Below, one piece after another: positions 10,401 to 18,964 of a stretch of DNA of 64,000 nucleotides. Below the pieces are notes generated by a model. That model ran no database searches. It was not told where the DNA came from and saw only the letters and a list, made by a program, of their open reading frames with translations. The stretch covers positions 62,001-126,000 of the forward strand of contig JACZJT010000031.1 of assembly GCA_014860445.1 (NCBI GenBank), written 5' to 3'. The translations under genes were made by a program, and so were the position numbers. This stretch comes from Burkholderiales bacterium (lineage in GTDB: Bacteria > Pseudomonadota > Gammaproteobacteria > Burkholderiales > SG8-39). Numbering within the stretch: position 1 is the first letter of the stretch; each line of letters opens with the position of its first letter.

Positions 10401-11071
10401 ACGTCCGGATTTTGCGCGGAGCCGCGCAGTACGGGCTTGTCCGGGTTGAGCGCACGCGCGCGATGCGCGGTGACCAGTTCGTCGTCGATCAGCTGGCGTA
10501 CCTCCTCTTCGAGCAGCAAATCCAGCCGGTTGACTTCGTGGCTGGTGCGAAATCCGTCGAAAAAATGCATGAACGGCACGCGCGATCGCAATGTCGCCAT
10601 CTGGGCGATCATGGCCATGTCCTGTGCTTCCTGCACGCTGGCGGATGCGAGCATGCCCCAGCCGGTCATGCGCGCTGCCATCACGTCGCTGTGATCGCCG
10701 AAGATGGATAGCGCGTGCGTCGCCACCGTGCGCGCTGCGATGTGAAACACCGCTGGCGTGAGTTCGCCGGCGATCTTGAACATGTTGGGAATCATCAACA
10801 GCAGGCCCTGCGACGCAGTGAACGTCGTGGTGAGTGCGCCCGCCTGCAGCGAGCCGTGCACCGCTCCGGCAGCGCCTGCCTCGCTCTGCATCTCAATGAC
10901 TTCGGGCACCGAACCCCAGATGTTCTTGTGTCCGGCTGCCGACCAAGCGTCGGCGAATTCGCCCATTCCAGATGATGGCGTGATCGGATAGATCGCGATC
11001 ACCTCGTTGGTGAGGTGGGCGATGCGTGCGGCGGCCTCGTTGCCTTCCAGGACGGCCAAGCGTTTGCTCAT
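7433..11071 (-). CDS. nifJ: Pyruvate:ferredoxin (flavodoxin) oxidoreductase
   Basis: Oxidative decarboxylation of pyruvate to acetyl-CoA, reducing ferredoxin or flavodoxin; oxygen-sensitive cytoplasmic homodimer. The single-chain form has 1212 residues, the usual length. Domains in order: pyrimidine-binding domain I (EGNEAAARIAHLTNEVIAIYPITPSS), domain II/III (gamma-like, GLGADGTVGATKNSVKIIG near 430), two 4Fe-4S motifs near 690-760 (CTQCALCPLMCP and CTGCGICVDICP), then the thiamin-diphosphate domain (GDGWAYDIGYGGLDH, VYSNTGGQASKST) with the cysteines CAGCGE and GCSS for the proximal cluster. Shine-Dalgarno AAGGA precedes the ATG. It is third in the operon and presumably feeds electrons to the NfnAB-like protein. 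Confidence 0.96.
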   Translation of the reverse strand: MSKRLAVLEGNEAAARIAHLTNEVIAIYPITPSSGMGEFADAWSAAGHKNIWGSVPEVIEMQSEAGAAGAVHGSLQAGALTTTFTASQGLLLMIPNMFKIAGELTPAVFHIAARTVATHALSIFGDHSDVMAARMTGWGMLASASVQEAQDMAMIAQMATLRSRVPFMHFFDGFRTSHEVNRLDLLLEEEVRQLIDDELVTAHRARALNPDKPVLRGSAQNPDVFFQAREACNPFYTAVPGIVQESMDRFAKLTQRQYRLFDYQGAPDAERILVQMGSGVGASGEAVRALAARGEKVGLLTVRLYRPFDTQAFIAALPRSVRALAVLDRTKEPGAVGEPMYQDIVTALVEAWPQDQAMPKVIGGRYGLSSKEYTPAMAKAALDELAQKQPKRHFTVGIVDDVTHLSLAVDKDFDTETEGVTRAVFYGLGADGTVGATKNSVKIIGENTPLHAQGYFVYDSKKSGAVTISHLRFGPKPIESTYLISHADFVACHQFEFMEKLDVLALARTGATFLLNSPYGPDEVWDKLPREAQEQILEKKLKMYVVDALAVAKEAGLAGRINTVTQACFFAISGILPRDEAIEKIKSSIRKTYGKRGESVLSRNFAAVDQSLAALREVKVPAKAESALRRRPVVPSAAPDFVQRVTAMMLDGKGDLLPVSALPIDGTFPTATSQWEKHSIAHEIPIWDAAICTQCALCPLMCPHAAIRMNTYSPDELKRAPAGFKSVPWRSKEGDGMAGWAYTLQVAPDDCTGCGICVDICPTRSKQEVKRKAINMEPKLDHLAQERSSYEFFLSLPETRPPWETIDSLKGSQLRRPLFEYSGACAGCGETPYLKLLSQLYGDHLLIANATGCSSIYGGNLPSTPWAQNSDGHGPAWANSLFEDNAEFGLGMRLALDSQRELALALVRELRAEIGGDLSTALLDSPQESDRQIREQRERVAQLKSLLPRIKSPRARQLLAVADSLVTRSVWIVGGDGWAYDIGYGGLDHVLAAGRNVNILVLDTEVYSNTGGQASKSTQRGAVAKFAAAGKASGKKDLGMIAMAYGNVYVAQVAMGANPVQTARTFQEAASWPGTSLIIAYSHCIAHGIDMATGMSHQRDAVKSGYLTLYHYDPRLGMGGASQPLKLDSRKPTMPIERFSMKEGRYAMLAQADPARAKQLLKEAQSDADARWNLYEQVAGVQRTVTEDGKSDAEADNTASTATATSPEKEQS

Positions 11072-11114
11072 GATTTCCTTCCGGTCAATTTTTTGACCTA
11101 GCGTATTCGGTGCG

Positions 11115-11750
11115 TCAAAGAATCCCGGCTTTGCCGGTTTTCCAGCGCTCGTATTCCGTGGTTAGCAACGCCACATGCTCGCGCTCCTCCGCGGCCAGTT
11201 CCTTGTACAGATCCCGTTCGACCGAACCTTCCGGCGAACGAGCGCCCTGCTCGCTGAAGAAGGTTACCGCCCGCTGTTCGAACGCGATGGCGATGCGAAA
11301 CAGGTTGGCGGGGTCCTCGGGCTTGCGATCCACGCCCGCAAATATGGCCGCTCGATCGATCTGAAAATCTTCGGCTGCCTTGGGCATTTCCGCGTGGTAG
11401 CGCTTGGACAGGGTCTCCATATGCTCCTGCTCCATTTCGGCGAAGCGGCCGAACAACTCCCTCAGCGCCGGATCCTGCGCATCTTTCGCGGCGCGCTGGT
11501 AGAACGCATGGCCGCCGAGCTCGATTTCGAACGCCGCACGGATCGCATCCAGGCCCTTGGTGTCGTCGATCGCCCCGCGTTCGAGGATCTCGAGCTTGCC
11601 TTTGCAGTGCGGGCACATGCCGTATGGGAAGGCGAAGCCTTCGCTTACCTTGCCGCAGGAACTGCAGCGCCAGCTGAGTTCGAGGTTGGCGCAGCAGATG
11701 TAGGATTCCTCGCCTTCGATCGGACGGTGGCATTTGGGACAGGTGATCAT
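11115..11750 (-). CDS. Rubrerythrin-like protein with N-terminal zinc-ribbon (reverse rubrerythrin type)
   Basis: 211 residues. The N-terminal 55 residues carry rubredoxin/zinc-ribbon cysteines (CPKC, CC, CSSCG, CPHC). The C-terminal part is a ferritin-like four-helix domain with di-iron ligand motifs: E in FEIELGGHAFY, EMEQEH, E in AFEQRAVTFF, and EEREH. Rubredoxin-first order is that of reverse rubrerythrins, which reduce hydrogen peroxide and oxygen in anaerobes. Its start overlaps the preceding NfnAB-like stop by 4 bp, so the two are translationally coupled. The likely role is protecting the oxygen-sensitive neighbours NifJ and NfnAB. Confidence 0.85.
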   Translation of the reverse strand: MITCPKCHRPIEGEESYICCANLELSWRCSSCGKVSEGFAFPYGMCPHCKGKLEILERGAIDDTKGLDAIRAAFEIELGGHAFYQRAAKDAQDPALRELFGRFAEMEQEHMETLSKRYHAEMPKAAEDFQIDRAAIFAGVDRKPEDPANLFRIAIAFEQRAVTFFSEQGARSPEGSVERDLYKELAAEEREHVALLTTEYERWKTGKAGIL

Positions 11751-14137
11751 GATTGGCCCTCACTTGGTGCGCTGGTCGTTGAAGCGCCGGCCGGCGCGGG
11801 TGCGCTTAGGTTGACCGGCGGCACGAAGGCATCGGCGTCCTCCTGGGTAATCGGCCACTTCTGTTTGCCGCTCTGCAGATAGGCGCCGATGGACCTTGCG
11901 GCACGGCGTCCGGCGCCCATTGCCAGGATGACGGTCGCCGCGCCGGTGACGATGTCGCCTCCGGCGAAGACGCCGGGCAGGGTGGTCGCCTGCGTTACCG
12001 GATCGGCCACGATGTATCCCCATTTGTTCAGCCCCAGGCCCGGCGTCGACTGCGTGACGATGGGGTTGGCCTTGGTGCCCAGGGCGTATATCGCGGTATC
12101 GCATTCCAGTTCGACGAACTCGTCCAGAGGCACGGGCTTGCGCCGTCCTTTCTCGTCTGGCTCGCCCAGCGTCATTTTCTGCACTTTCATGCCGCGCACG
12201 CCACCGTCTGCGTCGGTCAGGATTTCAACCGGGGTGTGCAGGAAGAAGAATTCGATGCCTTCCTCCTTCGCATGGCGAATTTCCTCGATGCGAGCCGGCG
12301 CCTCGGCCTCCGAGCGGCGATAGACGCAGCGCACGGTCGGTGCGCCCAGGCGCTTGGCCACGCGCAGGCAATCCATGGCGGTGTTGCCCGCACCGATCAC
12401 GACCACGCTCTGCCCCAGGGTGATCGGCGTATCGAGATAGGGGAATTTGTCCCCCCCCATCAGGTTGACGCGGGTGAGAAATTCGTTCGCCGAATAGACC
12501 TGGCCCGCAAATTCGCCGGGGATGCCGAGAAATGAAGGCGCGCCTGCGCCGGCGCCGACGAACACCGCGTCGTAATTCATGTCGCCCATGAGTTTCGGGA
12601 TCGAGAAGGTCTTGCCGATCACCTTGTTCACCTCGAATTTGACGCCCATGCGCTTCAGGCTGTCGACTTCGCGGCTGATGATGTCGCGCGGCAGGCGGAA
12701 CGGCGGGATGCCGTACTGGAGTACGCCACCGATGACGTGCAGCGCCTCGAATACCGTGACGTCGCATCCGTAGCGCGCCAGATCGGCGGCGACGGCGAGA
12801 CCGGAGGGGCCGGATCCGACGATGGCCACCCGGCCCAGGGTGCTCTCGAACCGGGGCGCTTCAGTCGTCGGCGCTCGCGCGTTGTCACCGATAAAGCGCT
12901 CGAGCCGGCCGATTGCCACCGGCTCCATTTCGACTTTCTTGTTCTTGCCGATAATGCACTGTGCTTCGCACTGCGATTCCTGCGGGCAGACGCGGCCGCA
13001 CACCGAAGGGAACAGATTGGATTCGTTGATCACACCGAGCGCACCGTCCAGGTCGCGCACCAGCAGGTGGCGAATGAAGCGCGGGATGTCGATCGAGACC
13101 GGACATCCGGCGATGCACACAGGCTTGGTGCACTGGATGCAGCGTTCGGCTTCCTCCAGGGCGTCGTGCATGCTGTAGCCCAGGTTCACTTCCTTGAAAT
13201 TGCGCGAGCGCTCGAGCGCGTCGCGTTCCGGCATCTTCACCGCATGCTGCGCGAGGTCCTTGAGTTTCTTGTAATTGCGCTTGTTCTGCTCGAACAGGGT
13301 CTTTTCCACCTGGCAGATATGCGCGTAGTCCTCGCTTGCCTTCGATTCTTCGCCTTTGAAGCGTCGTTGCCGCAGCACCAGTTCCTTGAAGTCGACCTGG
13401 TGACCATCGAAGTCCGGGCCGTCGACGCACGCAAATTTGACATCCCCGCCGACGCTTACCCGGCACGAGCCGCACATGCCTGTGCCGTCGACCATGATGG
13501 CGTTGAGTGACACCATGGTCTTCACGCCGTAGGGCCGCGTCGTCTCGACGCAGGCGTTCATCATCGGCAGCGGTCCGATCGCGATCACCAGATCCGGCTT
13601 GTCGCGCTCGAGCACTTCCTTCAGCGCCGAGGTGACGAAGCCCGGCGTGCCGTAGCTGCCGTCATCGGTGCAGACGACCAGATTGTCGCAATGCTTGTTG
13701 AAGCGATCCTCCCAGAAAACGAGGTCCTTGTTGCGAAAGCCGATGATGCCCGTGGTGCGGTTGCCGGCCTCCTTGAACGCGCGCAGTTGCGGATACACCG
13801 GCGCAACGCCGAGGCCGCCGCCGACGAGAACGACGTGTCCGACTTTGCTCACGTGTTGCGGCATGCCCAGCGGGCCGACGAAATCGGCGAAGCTGTCGCC
13901 CTGTTTGTACTGATCGCGCATTTCCAGCGTCGTCTTGCCGAGCGACTGGATCACCATGGTGATCGTGCCTTTGTCGCGATCGAAGTCGGCTACCGTCAGC
14001 GGGATGCGCTCTCCGCCTTCATGCAGACGTATCATCACGAAATGGCCGGGCTCCGCGGAGTTGGCCACATCGGGAACCTGCACTTCCCAGAGGAATGTTG
14101 TGTCGGAAAACGCTTCACGCCGTACGATGGTGTACAT
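11747..14137 (-). CDS. Fused NfnA-NfnB-like NADH-dependent ferredoxin:NADP oxidoreductase
   Basis: 796 residues joining two proteins that are usually separate. Residues 1-275 are a PyrK/NfnA-type ferredoxin reductase: FAD motif RIPLTVADFD, NAD site HVVLVGGGLGVAPVYPQL, and 2Fe-2S cysteines in GTGMCGSCRVSVGGDVKFACVDGP. Residues 320-770 are a GltD/NfnB-type subunit: two 4Fe-4S motifs (CIQCTKPVCIAGCP, CGRVCPQESQCEAQC), an FAD Rossmann motif VGSGPSGLAVAADLARYG, and an NADPH motif VVVIGAGNTAMDC. NfnAB enzymes bifurcate electrons between NADPH, NAD and ferredoxin. A GltD-only or sulfide-dehydrogenase function is possible, but NifJ in the same operon favours ferredoxin. It is first in its operon, with a 282-bp leader carrying an FNR-like box. 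Confidence 0.88.
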   Translation of the reverse strand: MYTIVRREAFSDTTFLWEVQVPDVANSAEPGHFVMIRLHEGGERIPLTVADFDRDKGTITMVIQSLGKTTLEMRDQYKQGDSFADFVGPLGMPQHVSKVGHVVLVGGGLGVAPVYPQLRAFKEAGNRTTGIIGFRNKDLVFWEDRFNKHCDNLVVCTDDGSYGTPGFVTSALKEVLERDKPDLVIAIGPLPMMNACVETTRPYGVKTMVSLNAIMVDGTGMCGSCRVSVGGDVKFACVDGPDFDGHQVDFKELVLRQRRFKGEESKASEDYAHICQVEKTLFEQNKRNYKKLKDLAQHAVKMPERDALERSRNFKEVNLGYSMHDALEEAERCIQCTKPVCIAGCPVSIDIPRFIRHLLVRDLDGALGVINESNLFPSVCGRVCPQESQCEAQCIIGKNKKVEMEPVAIGRLERFIGDNARAPTTEAPRFESTLGRVAIVGSGPSGLAVAADLARYGCDVTVFEALHVIGGVLQYGIPPFRLPRDIISREVDSLKRMGVKFEVNKVIGKTFSIPKLMGDMNYDAVFVGAGAGAPSFLGIPGEFAGQVYSANEFLTRVNLMGGDKFPYLDTPITLGQSVVVIGAGNTAMDCLRVAKRLGAPTVRCVYRRSEAEAPARIEEIRHAKEEGIEFFFLHTPVEILTDADGGVRGMKVQKMTLGEPDEKGRRKPVPLDEFVELECDTAIYALGTKANPIVTQSTPGLGLNKWGYIVADPVTQATTLPGVFAGGDIVTGAATVILAMGAGRRAARSIGAYLQSGKQKWPITQEDADAFVPPVNLSAPAPAGASTTSAPSEGQS

Positions 14138-14351
14138 AAAGTATCCTCATTTCCCTGTTCGAAGGGTCGTTCTGGCGAAGAAGAGTGGTATCGCCGAAGC
14201 CTGGATTGAATGCGCCGGTCGAACGCCGTGGTTCGGCGCAATCCAACTGCTGGCGCAGCTCGTTTTCGTCCCGCTGCCGTCGGTCAATTCGGAATTCGCT
14301 GCGTGCTCCTGCGCCGATGTTCGAAGCATAATATCGTCAGCCAGGCATGCA

Positions 14352-14365
14352 TTGACGTAGATCAA
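14352..14365. promoter_or_regulatory. FNR/Anr-like box upstream of the nfn-rbr-nifJ operon
   Basis: TTGAC-GTAG-ATCAA matches the FNR consensus TTGAT-N4-ATCAA at 9 of 10 positions. On the minus strand a TATTAT -10-like hexamer lies at 14333-14328, 18 bp downstream; class-II FNR promoters usually have 22 bp, so the spacing is not ideal. The box is about 215 bp upstream of the nfn start. Confidence 0.45.
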
Positions 14366-14419
14366 ACGAGCATGGCGCCACTGTCGCGAGCGGCGCCATG
14401 TGCCGAACAAATCAGAACA

Positions 14420-16060
14420 CTAATAGTTCGGATCGAACATCTGCCCGCGCACGTCGGCGGCGACATCGTCGGGCCTGGGTTTCCCGGCGAGGCCGTTTTT
14501 ATATGCGCATTCGGCAACCGCGGTGGCGATGTGGGCGGAAACTTCTCGGATGCGCGGCAGCGCGGGGTAGAGGCTGCCCTGGTCGAGGTCGGCCTGCGTT
14601 ACGAGCTGTGCCAGCGTCTGCGCTGCGACCATGAACATTTCGTCGGTGATGCTTCTCGCGCGGCTTGTGATTGCACCCAAGCCTATGCCCGGGAAGATGT
14701 AGGAGTTGTTGCCCTGGCGCGGCACAAAGGTCTTGCCTTCGTATTTCACCGGATCGAACGGGCTGCCGCAAGCGAACAGCGCGCGTCCCTTGGTCCAGCG
14801 GTAGGCTTCCTCGGCGGTACACTCGGCCTGGGAAGTCGGGTTGGACAACGCGAACACGATCGGCTGCTTGTTGATGCGCGCCATTTCCTCCAGCACCTGC
14901 TGCGTAAACGTTCCACCCACCGCCGCCACGCCGACGATCGCGGTGGGTTTGAGCGCCTTGATGGCCGAGAGAAAATCGCCGACCCGCGCATGATCGTGGG
15001 CGTAGGGCAGTTTGTGCTCGGCGAGATCGGTGCGGCTTTTCACCACGAGGCCGCGTGAATCCACGGCCCAGCAGCGCTGGCGTGCATCGGATTCCGCAAG
15101 CCCGCCTGCAATCATCGCGGCCACCACCAGATCCGCGATGCCGGTAGCGGCTTCGCCGGCGCCGAGGAACAGCAGCTTTTGCTCGGTCAGCTTGCCGCCG
15201 TTGATGCGCAGCGCCGAGAAAATGCCGGAGAGTGCTACCGCAGCCGTGCCCTGGATATCGTCGTTGAAGGTGCAGATGCGGTCGCGATATTTTTTAAGCA
15301 GTCGGAATGCATTGTGATTGGCGAAATCCTCGAACTGGATGACCACGCCGGGGAATACCTCCGACGCGGCAGTGATGAATTCGTCCAGCAGTTCGTCGTA
15401 GGCGGCGCCGGTCAGGCGGCGCTGGCGCAAACCCACGTAGAACGGGTCCTGCATCATCGCCGCGCTGTTGGTGCCGACGTCGATGGTCACCGGCAGGCAC
15501 AGCTGCGGGTGAACGCCGGCGCAGGCGGTGTAAAGCGACAGCTTGCCCACGGGGATTCCCATGCCGTTGGCCCCCAGGTCGCCCAGGCCCAGAATCCGCT
15601 CTCCGTCGGTGACAACGATGATTCCAGCCTGGTAGGGCCAGTTGCGCAGCAGCTGCGCGATGCGCCCGCGGTCGTTGGCGCCGATAAACAGGCCGCGCGG
15701 GCGCTGAAAGATGTGGCCGAATTTCTGGCATGCGAGGCCGACGGTCGGTGTGTACACCAGCGGCTGCATCTCGTCGATGTTGTCGCACAGGACGCGAAAG
15801 AACAGTGATTCATTGCGATCGTGCAGCGCGTTGAGCGCGACGAATTTTTCCAGCGGGTCGTTGACTGCACGCAGGCGCTCCAGTACGCGCATCGCCTGCT
15901 CTTTCTGCGTATGCACATGCGGCGGCAAAAAGCCGCGCAGATTGTGTTTGTCGCGCTCGGCTTCGGTAAAACCGGTGCCGTGGTTAAGTGCCGGGTCGCG
16001 CAGCAACGCTAGACCGGATGGCGCCGAATGGTTGCCGTTTACCTCTGGTTTTTCATACAT
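14420..16060 (-). CDS. maeA: NAD-dependent malic enzyme
   Basis: Oxidative decarboxylation of malate to pyruvate and CO2. It has 546 residues, the size of the SfcA/MaeA family without the phosphotransacetylase domain of MaeB. Motifs: VYTPTVGLACQKFGHIFQRPRGLFI near residue 95; the NAD site/metal region VTDGERILGLGDLGANGMGIPVGK; metal ligands in FEDFANHNAF and TFNDDIQGTAAVALSG; second dinucleotide site LLFLGAGEAATGIADL; and the FALSNPTSQAEC and SPFDPV signatures. It stands alone on the minus strand, divergent from frdABCD, and its product pyruvate would supply NifJ. Confidence 0.94.
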   Translation of the reverse strand: MYEKPEVNGNHSAPSGLALLRDPALNHGTGFTEAERDKHNLRGFLPPHVHTQKEQAMRVLERLRAVNDPLEKFVALNALHDRNESLFFRVLCDNIDEMQPLVYTPTVGLACQKFGHIFQRPRGLFIGANDRGRIAQLLRNWPYQAGIIVVTDGERILGLGDLGANGMGIPVGKLSLYTACAGVHPQLCLPVTIDVGTNSAAMMQDPFYVGLRQRRLTGAAYDELLDEFITAASEVFPGVVIQFEDFANHNAFRLLKKYRDRICTFNDDIQGTAAVALSGIFSALRINGGKLTEQKLLFLGAGEAATGIADLVVAAMIAGGLAESDARQRCWAVDSRGLVVKSRTDLAEHKLPYAHDHARVGDFLSAIKALKPTAIVGVAAVGGTFTQQVLEEMARINKQPIVFALSNPTSQAECTAEEAYRWTKGRALFACGSPFDPVKYEGKTFVPRQGNNSYIFPGIGLGAITSRARSITDEMFMVAAQTLAQLVTQADLDQGSLYPALPRIREVSAHIATAVAECAYKNGLAGKPRPDDVAADVRGQMFDPNY

Positions 16061-16416
16061 GATTAACAGTGCCTTTGTCTTGATTTATTCGTCTGGATTC
16101 TGTTTGTTTTTCGACCAGCGCCATCGCATTACCGTTGGGCCGAAGCGCGCGCGGCGGCTACTTAAACGCGAATATTGTTCGCGTTTCGGAACGCGTAATT
16201 GAGGAAAATCAACAAAGCGAAGCTTTCAGCTTCGCGTTTGATTTGGATCAACAATGCATGGGGTCGCGGGCGCTAAGTTAGCAAGTCGCCGATATTCAAT
16301 GGTCGTTTTCGATCGCTGGCCGCGCGGCAAATTGCGGAATATGCGGCGAGTGGCCGCGGCAGCGTTTCAGGATCCGAGTTAAAATCTCATTAGTTTCACC
16401 GATGGGGGGATAAGCA
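16061..16416. promoter_or_regulatory. Divergent control region between maeA and frdA
   Basis: 356-bp gene-free stretch. It holds a 9-bp perfect inverted repeat (AAACGCGAA, 5-nt loop, TTCGCGTTT) around 16162-16184, a second hairpin GCGAAGCT-TTC-AGCTTCGC at about 16217-16235, and the FNR-type box described separately. The first repeat is a possible operator or terminator for unknown factors. Confidence 0.5.
16238..16251 (+). promoter_or_regulatory. FNR/Anr box of the frdABCD promoter
   Basis: TTGAT-TTGG-ATCAA is a perfect match to the FNR consensus. Exactly 22 bp downstream on the plus strand lies TAAGTT (16274-16279), which keeps the key T, A and final T of a -10 box. This is the class-II FNR activation geometry (box centred at -41.5, start near 16286). 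The same geometry towards maeA gives TTGTTG, a poor -10, so frd is the likelier target. Confidence 0.7.
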
Positions 16417-18213
16417 GTGGAAGTATTCAAGGCAGACGTAGCGATAGTAGGTGCGGGGGGTGGCGGTTTGCGAGCGGCGATCGCGGTCGCCGAGGCGGAT
16501 CCGACGCTGAAAATCGCGCTGATTTCGAAAGTGCTCCCCATGCGCAGCCATACCGTGGCCGCCGAAGGCGGGGCTGCAGCGGTGACGCGGCCGGAAGACA
16601 GTCTGGACCATCATTTCAACGACACCGTTGGCGGCGGCGACTGGCTGTGCGAGCAGGATGTTGTCGAGTACTTCGTCGCGCATGCGCACGAGGAGATGGT
16701 GCAGATGGAGCACTGGGGTTGCCCCTGGAGCCGCAAGGAGGATGGCCACGCGAACACGCGCGCGTTCGGCGGAATGAAGATCGAGCGCACCTGGTTCGCC
16801 GCCGACAAGACCGGCTTCCACATGCTGCATACCCTGTTCCAGACCTCGATCAAGTATCCCTCGATCAAGCGTTTCGACGAATATTTCTGCTGCGACCTGA
16901 TGGTAGAGGACGGACGCTGCCAGGGCGTGTTGGCGATTGAGATTGCAACAGGCGAGTTCACGCTGATCGAGGCGAAAGCCGTGATCATCGCCACCGGCGG
17001 AGCCGGACGCGTATTCCGCGAAAACACCAATGGCGGCATCGTCACCGGCGACGGCATGGCGCTGGCGTATCGCCACGGCGTGCCGCTGCGCGACATGGAA
17101 TTCGTGCAATATCACCCGACCTGCATGCCGCGCACCGGTCTGCTGTTCACCGAAGCCTGCCGCGGCGAAGGCGGATTGCTGCTCAACAAGGACGGCTATC
17201 GTTATCTGCAGGATTACGGCCTTGGGCCACCCGAGGACAAGCCGCGCAACAAGTTCATGGAACTGGGTCCGCGCGACCGGCTCAGCCAGGCGTTCTGGCA
17301 CGAGCAGCAAAAAGGCAGGACGATCAAGGGCCCGTTCGGCTCGGTAGTCAATCTCGATCTGCGCCATCTCGGCGAAGCTTATCTGCGTGAACGCCTGCCG
17401 CAGATTTACGAGCTGGCGGAAGAGTTCATGGGTATCGATCCGGCGCACGAGTGTATTCCGGTGGTGCCGGGCGTGCATTACACCATGGGCGGCATACTCG
17501 CCGACGGCAAGACGGCGTCGTCGCTGCCGGGGCTGTACTCCGTGGGCGAATGCTCCAGCGTCGGCATCCACGGCGCGAACCGCCTGGGTTCAAACTCCCT
17601 GACCGAGCTGATTGTTTTCGGCAAGGTGGCGGGTCTCGAAGCAGTCAAGTTCGCGAAATCCGTGTCCATCAGCAATCCGGGCGCGATTCAGAAGCAGGCC
17701 GAAGCCGCGCAGGCGCGTGCGCTCGGCATCGTCAACAAGTCCGGCGGGACGGAACGCCTGGCCGTGCTGCGCACCGAGATGGCCCAGAGCATGGAGGATG
17801 GCTGCGGCATTTACCGCCTCGGCACGACTATGCAGGCAACCTGCGACAAAATCGATGAACTGCGCCAGCGCTACAAGAATCTGAAGTTGGAGGACAAGTC
17901 GAAGGTGTACAACACGGAATGGCTGCTGGGCATCGAACTCGGCTACCTGCTCGAAGTTGCGCAGTCCATGGTCTACTCGGCGATCAACCGCAAGGAGTCG
18001 CGCGGCTCCCATCAGCGTCTCGACGGATTCGAAGAACGAGACGACGCAAATTTCCTCAAGCACTCGCTGGCGTATTTTGATGGAGACAATGCGCCGCGCA
18101 TCGAGTACGGGGATGTGAAGATAACGAAATCCCAACCCGGCAAGCGTGCCTACGGTGCGGCGGGTGTTCAGGCGGATGAAGAACGCAAGAAGAAGGGAGC
18201 AGCCAATGGCTGA
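16417..18213 (+). CDS. frdA: Fumarate reductase flavoprotein subunit
   Basis: 598 residues, strongly reminiscent of E. coli FrdA. It has an N-terminal FAD Rossmann motif DVAIVGAGGGGLRAAIA, the flavinylation-site histidine in PMRSHTVAAEGG (about 45), GTR-type catalytic segment FGGMKIERTWFAADKTGFHML, the active-site arginine region TEACRGEGGLLLNK, and HYTMGGI and GECSSVGIHGANRLGSNSL near 350-390. It reduces fumarate to succinate as terminal acceptor in anaerobic respiration, using menaquinol or a similar quinol. The four-gene frdABCD order with two small anchors supports FrdA over SdhA. Its end overlaps frdB by 8 bp. Confidence 0.93.
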   Translation: MEVFKADVAIVGAGGGGLRAAIAVAEADPTLKIALISKVLPMRSHTVAAEGGAAAVTRPEDSLDHHFNDTVGGGDWLCEQDVVEYFVAHAHEEMVQMEHWGCPWSRKEDGHANTRAFGGMKIERTWFAADKTGFHMLHTLFQTSIKYPSIKRFDEYFCCDLMVEDGRCQGVLAIEIATGEFTLIEAKAVIIATGGAGRVFRENTNGGIVTGDGMALAYRHGVPLRDMEFVQYHPTCMPRTGLLFTEACRGEGGLLLNKDGYRYLQDYGLGPPEDKPRNKFMELGPRDRLSQAFWHEQQKGRTIKGPFGSVVNLDLRHLGEAYLRERLPQIYELAEEFMGIDPAHECIPVVPGVHYTMGGILADGKTASSLPGLYSVGECSSVGIHGANRLGSNSLTELIVFGKVAGLEAVKFAKSVSISNPGAIQKQAEAAQARALGIVNKSGGTERLAVLRTEMAQSMEDGCGIYRLGTTMQATCDKIDELRQRYKNLKLEDKSKVYNTEWLLGIELGYLLEVAQSMVYSAINRKESRGSHQRLDGFEERDDANFLKHSLAYFDGDNAPRIEYGDVKITKSQPGKRAYGAAGVQADEERKKKGAANG

Positions 18214-18964
18214 TACCGAGAAAATTATCGAGATTCAGGTTCTGCGCTACCGTCCGGAGCAGGACAAGGAGCCTGTGCTGCAAAGCTACAAGGTCCCGTT
18301 CACCGACGACATGTCCGTATTGCAGGGTCTGCAGTACATCAAGGATTACCTCGACGGCACCGTGAGTTTCCGCTGGTCCTGCCGCATGGCGATTTGCGGA
18401 AGCTGCGGGATGATGATCGACGGCAAGCCCAAGCTTTCCTGCAAGACGTTTCTGCGCGAGTACTATCCGCAGGGACTCAAGGTCGAAGCCCTGGCGCACC
18501 TGCCGATCGAGCGCGACCTGGTGGTCGGAGTCGAGGACTTCGTCACCAAGCTCGAAAGCATCAAGCCCTACATCATTCCAAAGGAGAAGCGCACGCTGGA
18601 GCAGGGGGAATACCTGCAGACGCCGCAGCAGCGCGACATGTACGAGCAGTTCAGTTCCTGCATCAACTGCATGCTGTGCTATGCGGCCTGTCCGCAATAC
18701 GGGTTGAATCCGAGTTTCACGGGCCCGGGCGTCCTGGCGCTGATGCATCGCTATAACGCCGATTCGCGCGATGGCGGTCAGGCGGAGCGCCTGAACAGTC
18801 TGGGACACGCGGACGAAGGATTTTGGGGCTGCACTGCGGTCGGGTACTGCTCGGAAGTATGTCCGAAGGGCGTGGACCCCGCCAACGCCATCAACCAGAA
18901 CAAGATGAACAGCGCGATCAATTATTTCACCCGATTCGTAACGCCAGGGGAGGCAGACAAATGA
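18206..18964 (+). CDS. frdB: Fumarate reductase iron-sulfur subunit
   Basis: 252 residues. The 2Fe-2S ferredoxin motif is SCRMAICGSCGMMIDGKPKLSC (about 62-83). The 4Fe-4S motif is CINCMLCYAACP (about 152-163), and the 3Fe-4S/4Fe-4S set continues with CSEVCPKGVDP near 215. The ERDLVVGVEDF linker is typical of FrdB. The ATG at 206 of this block (18206) has a GGGAG Shine-Dalgarno; an upstream in-frame start within frdA would add residues the family lacks. It overlaps frdA by 8 bp and frdC by 4 bp. Confidence 0.94.
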   Translation: MADTEKIIEIQVLRYRPEQDKEPVLQSYKVPFTDDMSVLQGLQYIKDYLDGTVSFRWSCRMAICGSCGMMIDGKPKLSCKTFLREYYPQGLKVEALAHLPIERDLVVGVEDFVTKLESIKPYIIPKEKRTLEQGEYLQTPQQRDMYEQFSSCINCMLCYAACPQYGLNPSFTGPGVLALMHRYNADSRDGGQAERLNSLGHADEGFWGCTAVGYCSEVCPKGVDPANAINQNKMNSAINYFTRFVTPGEADK

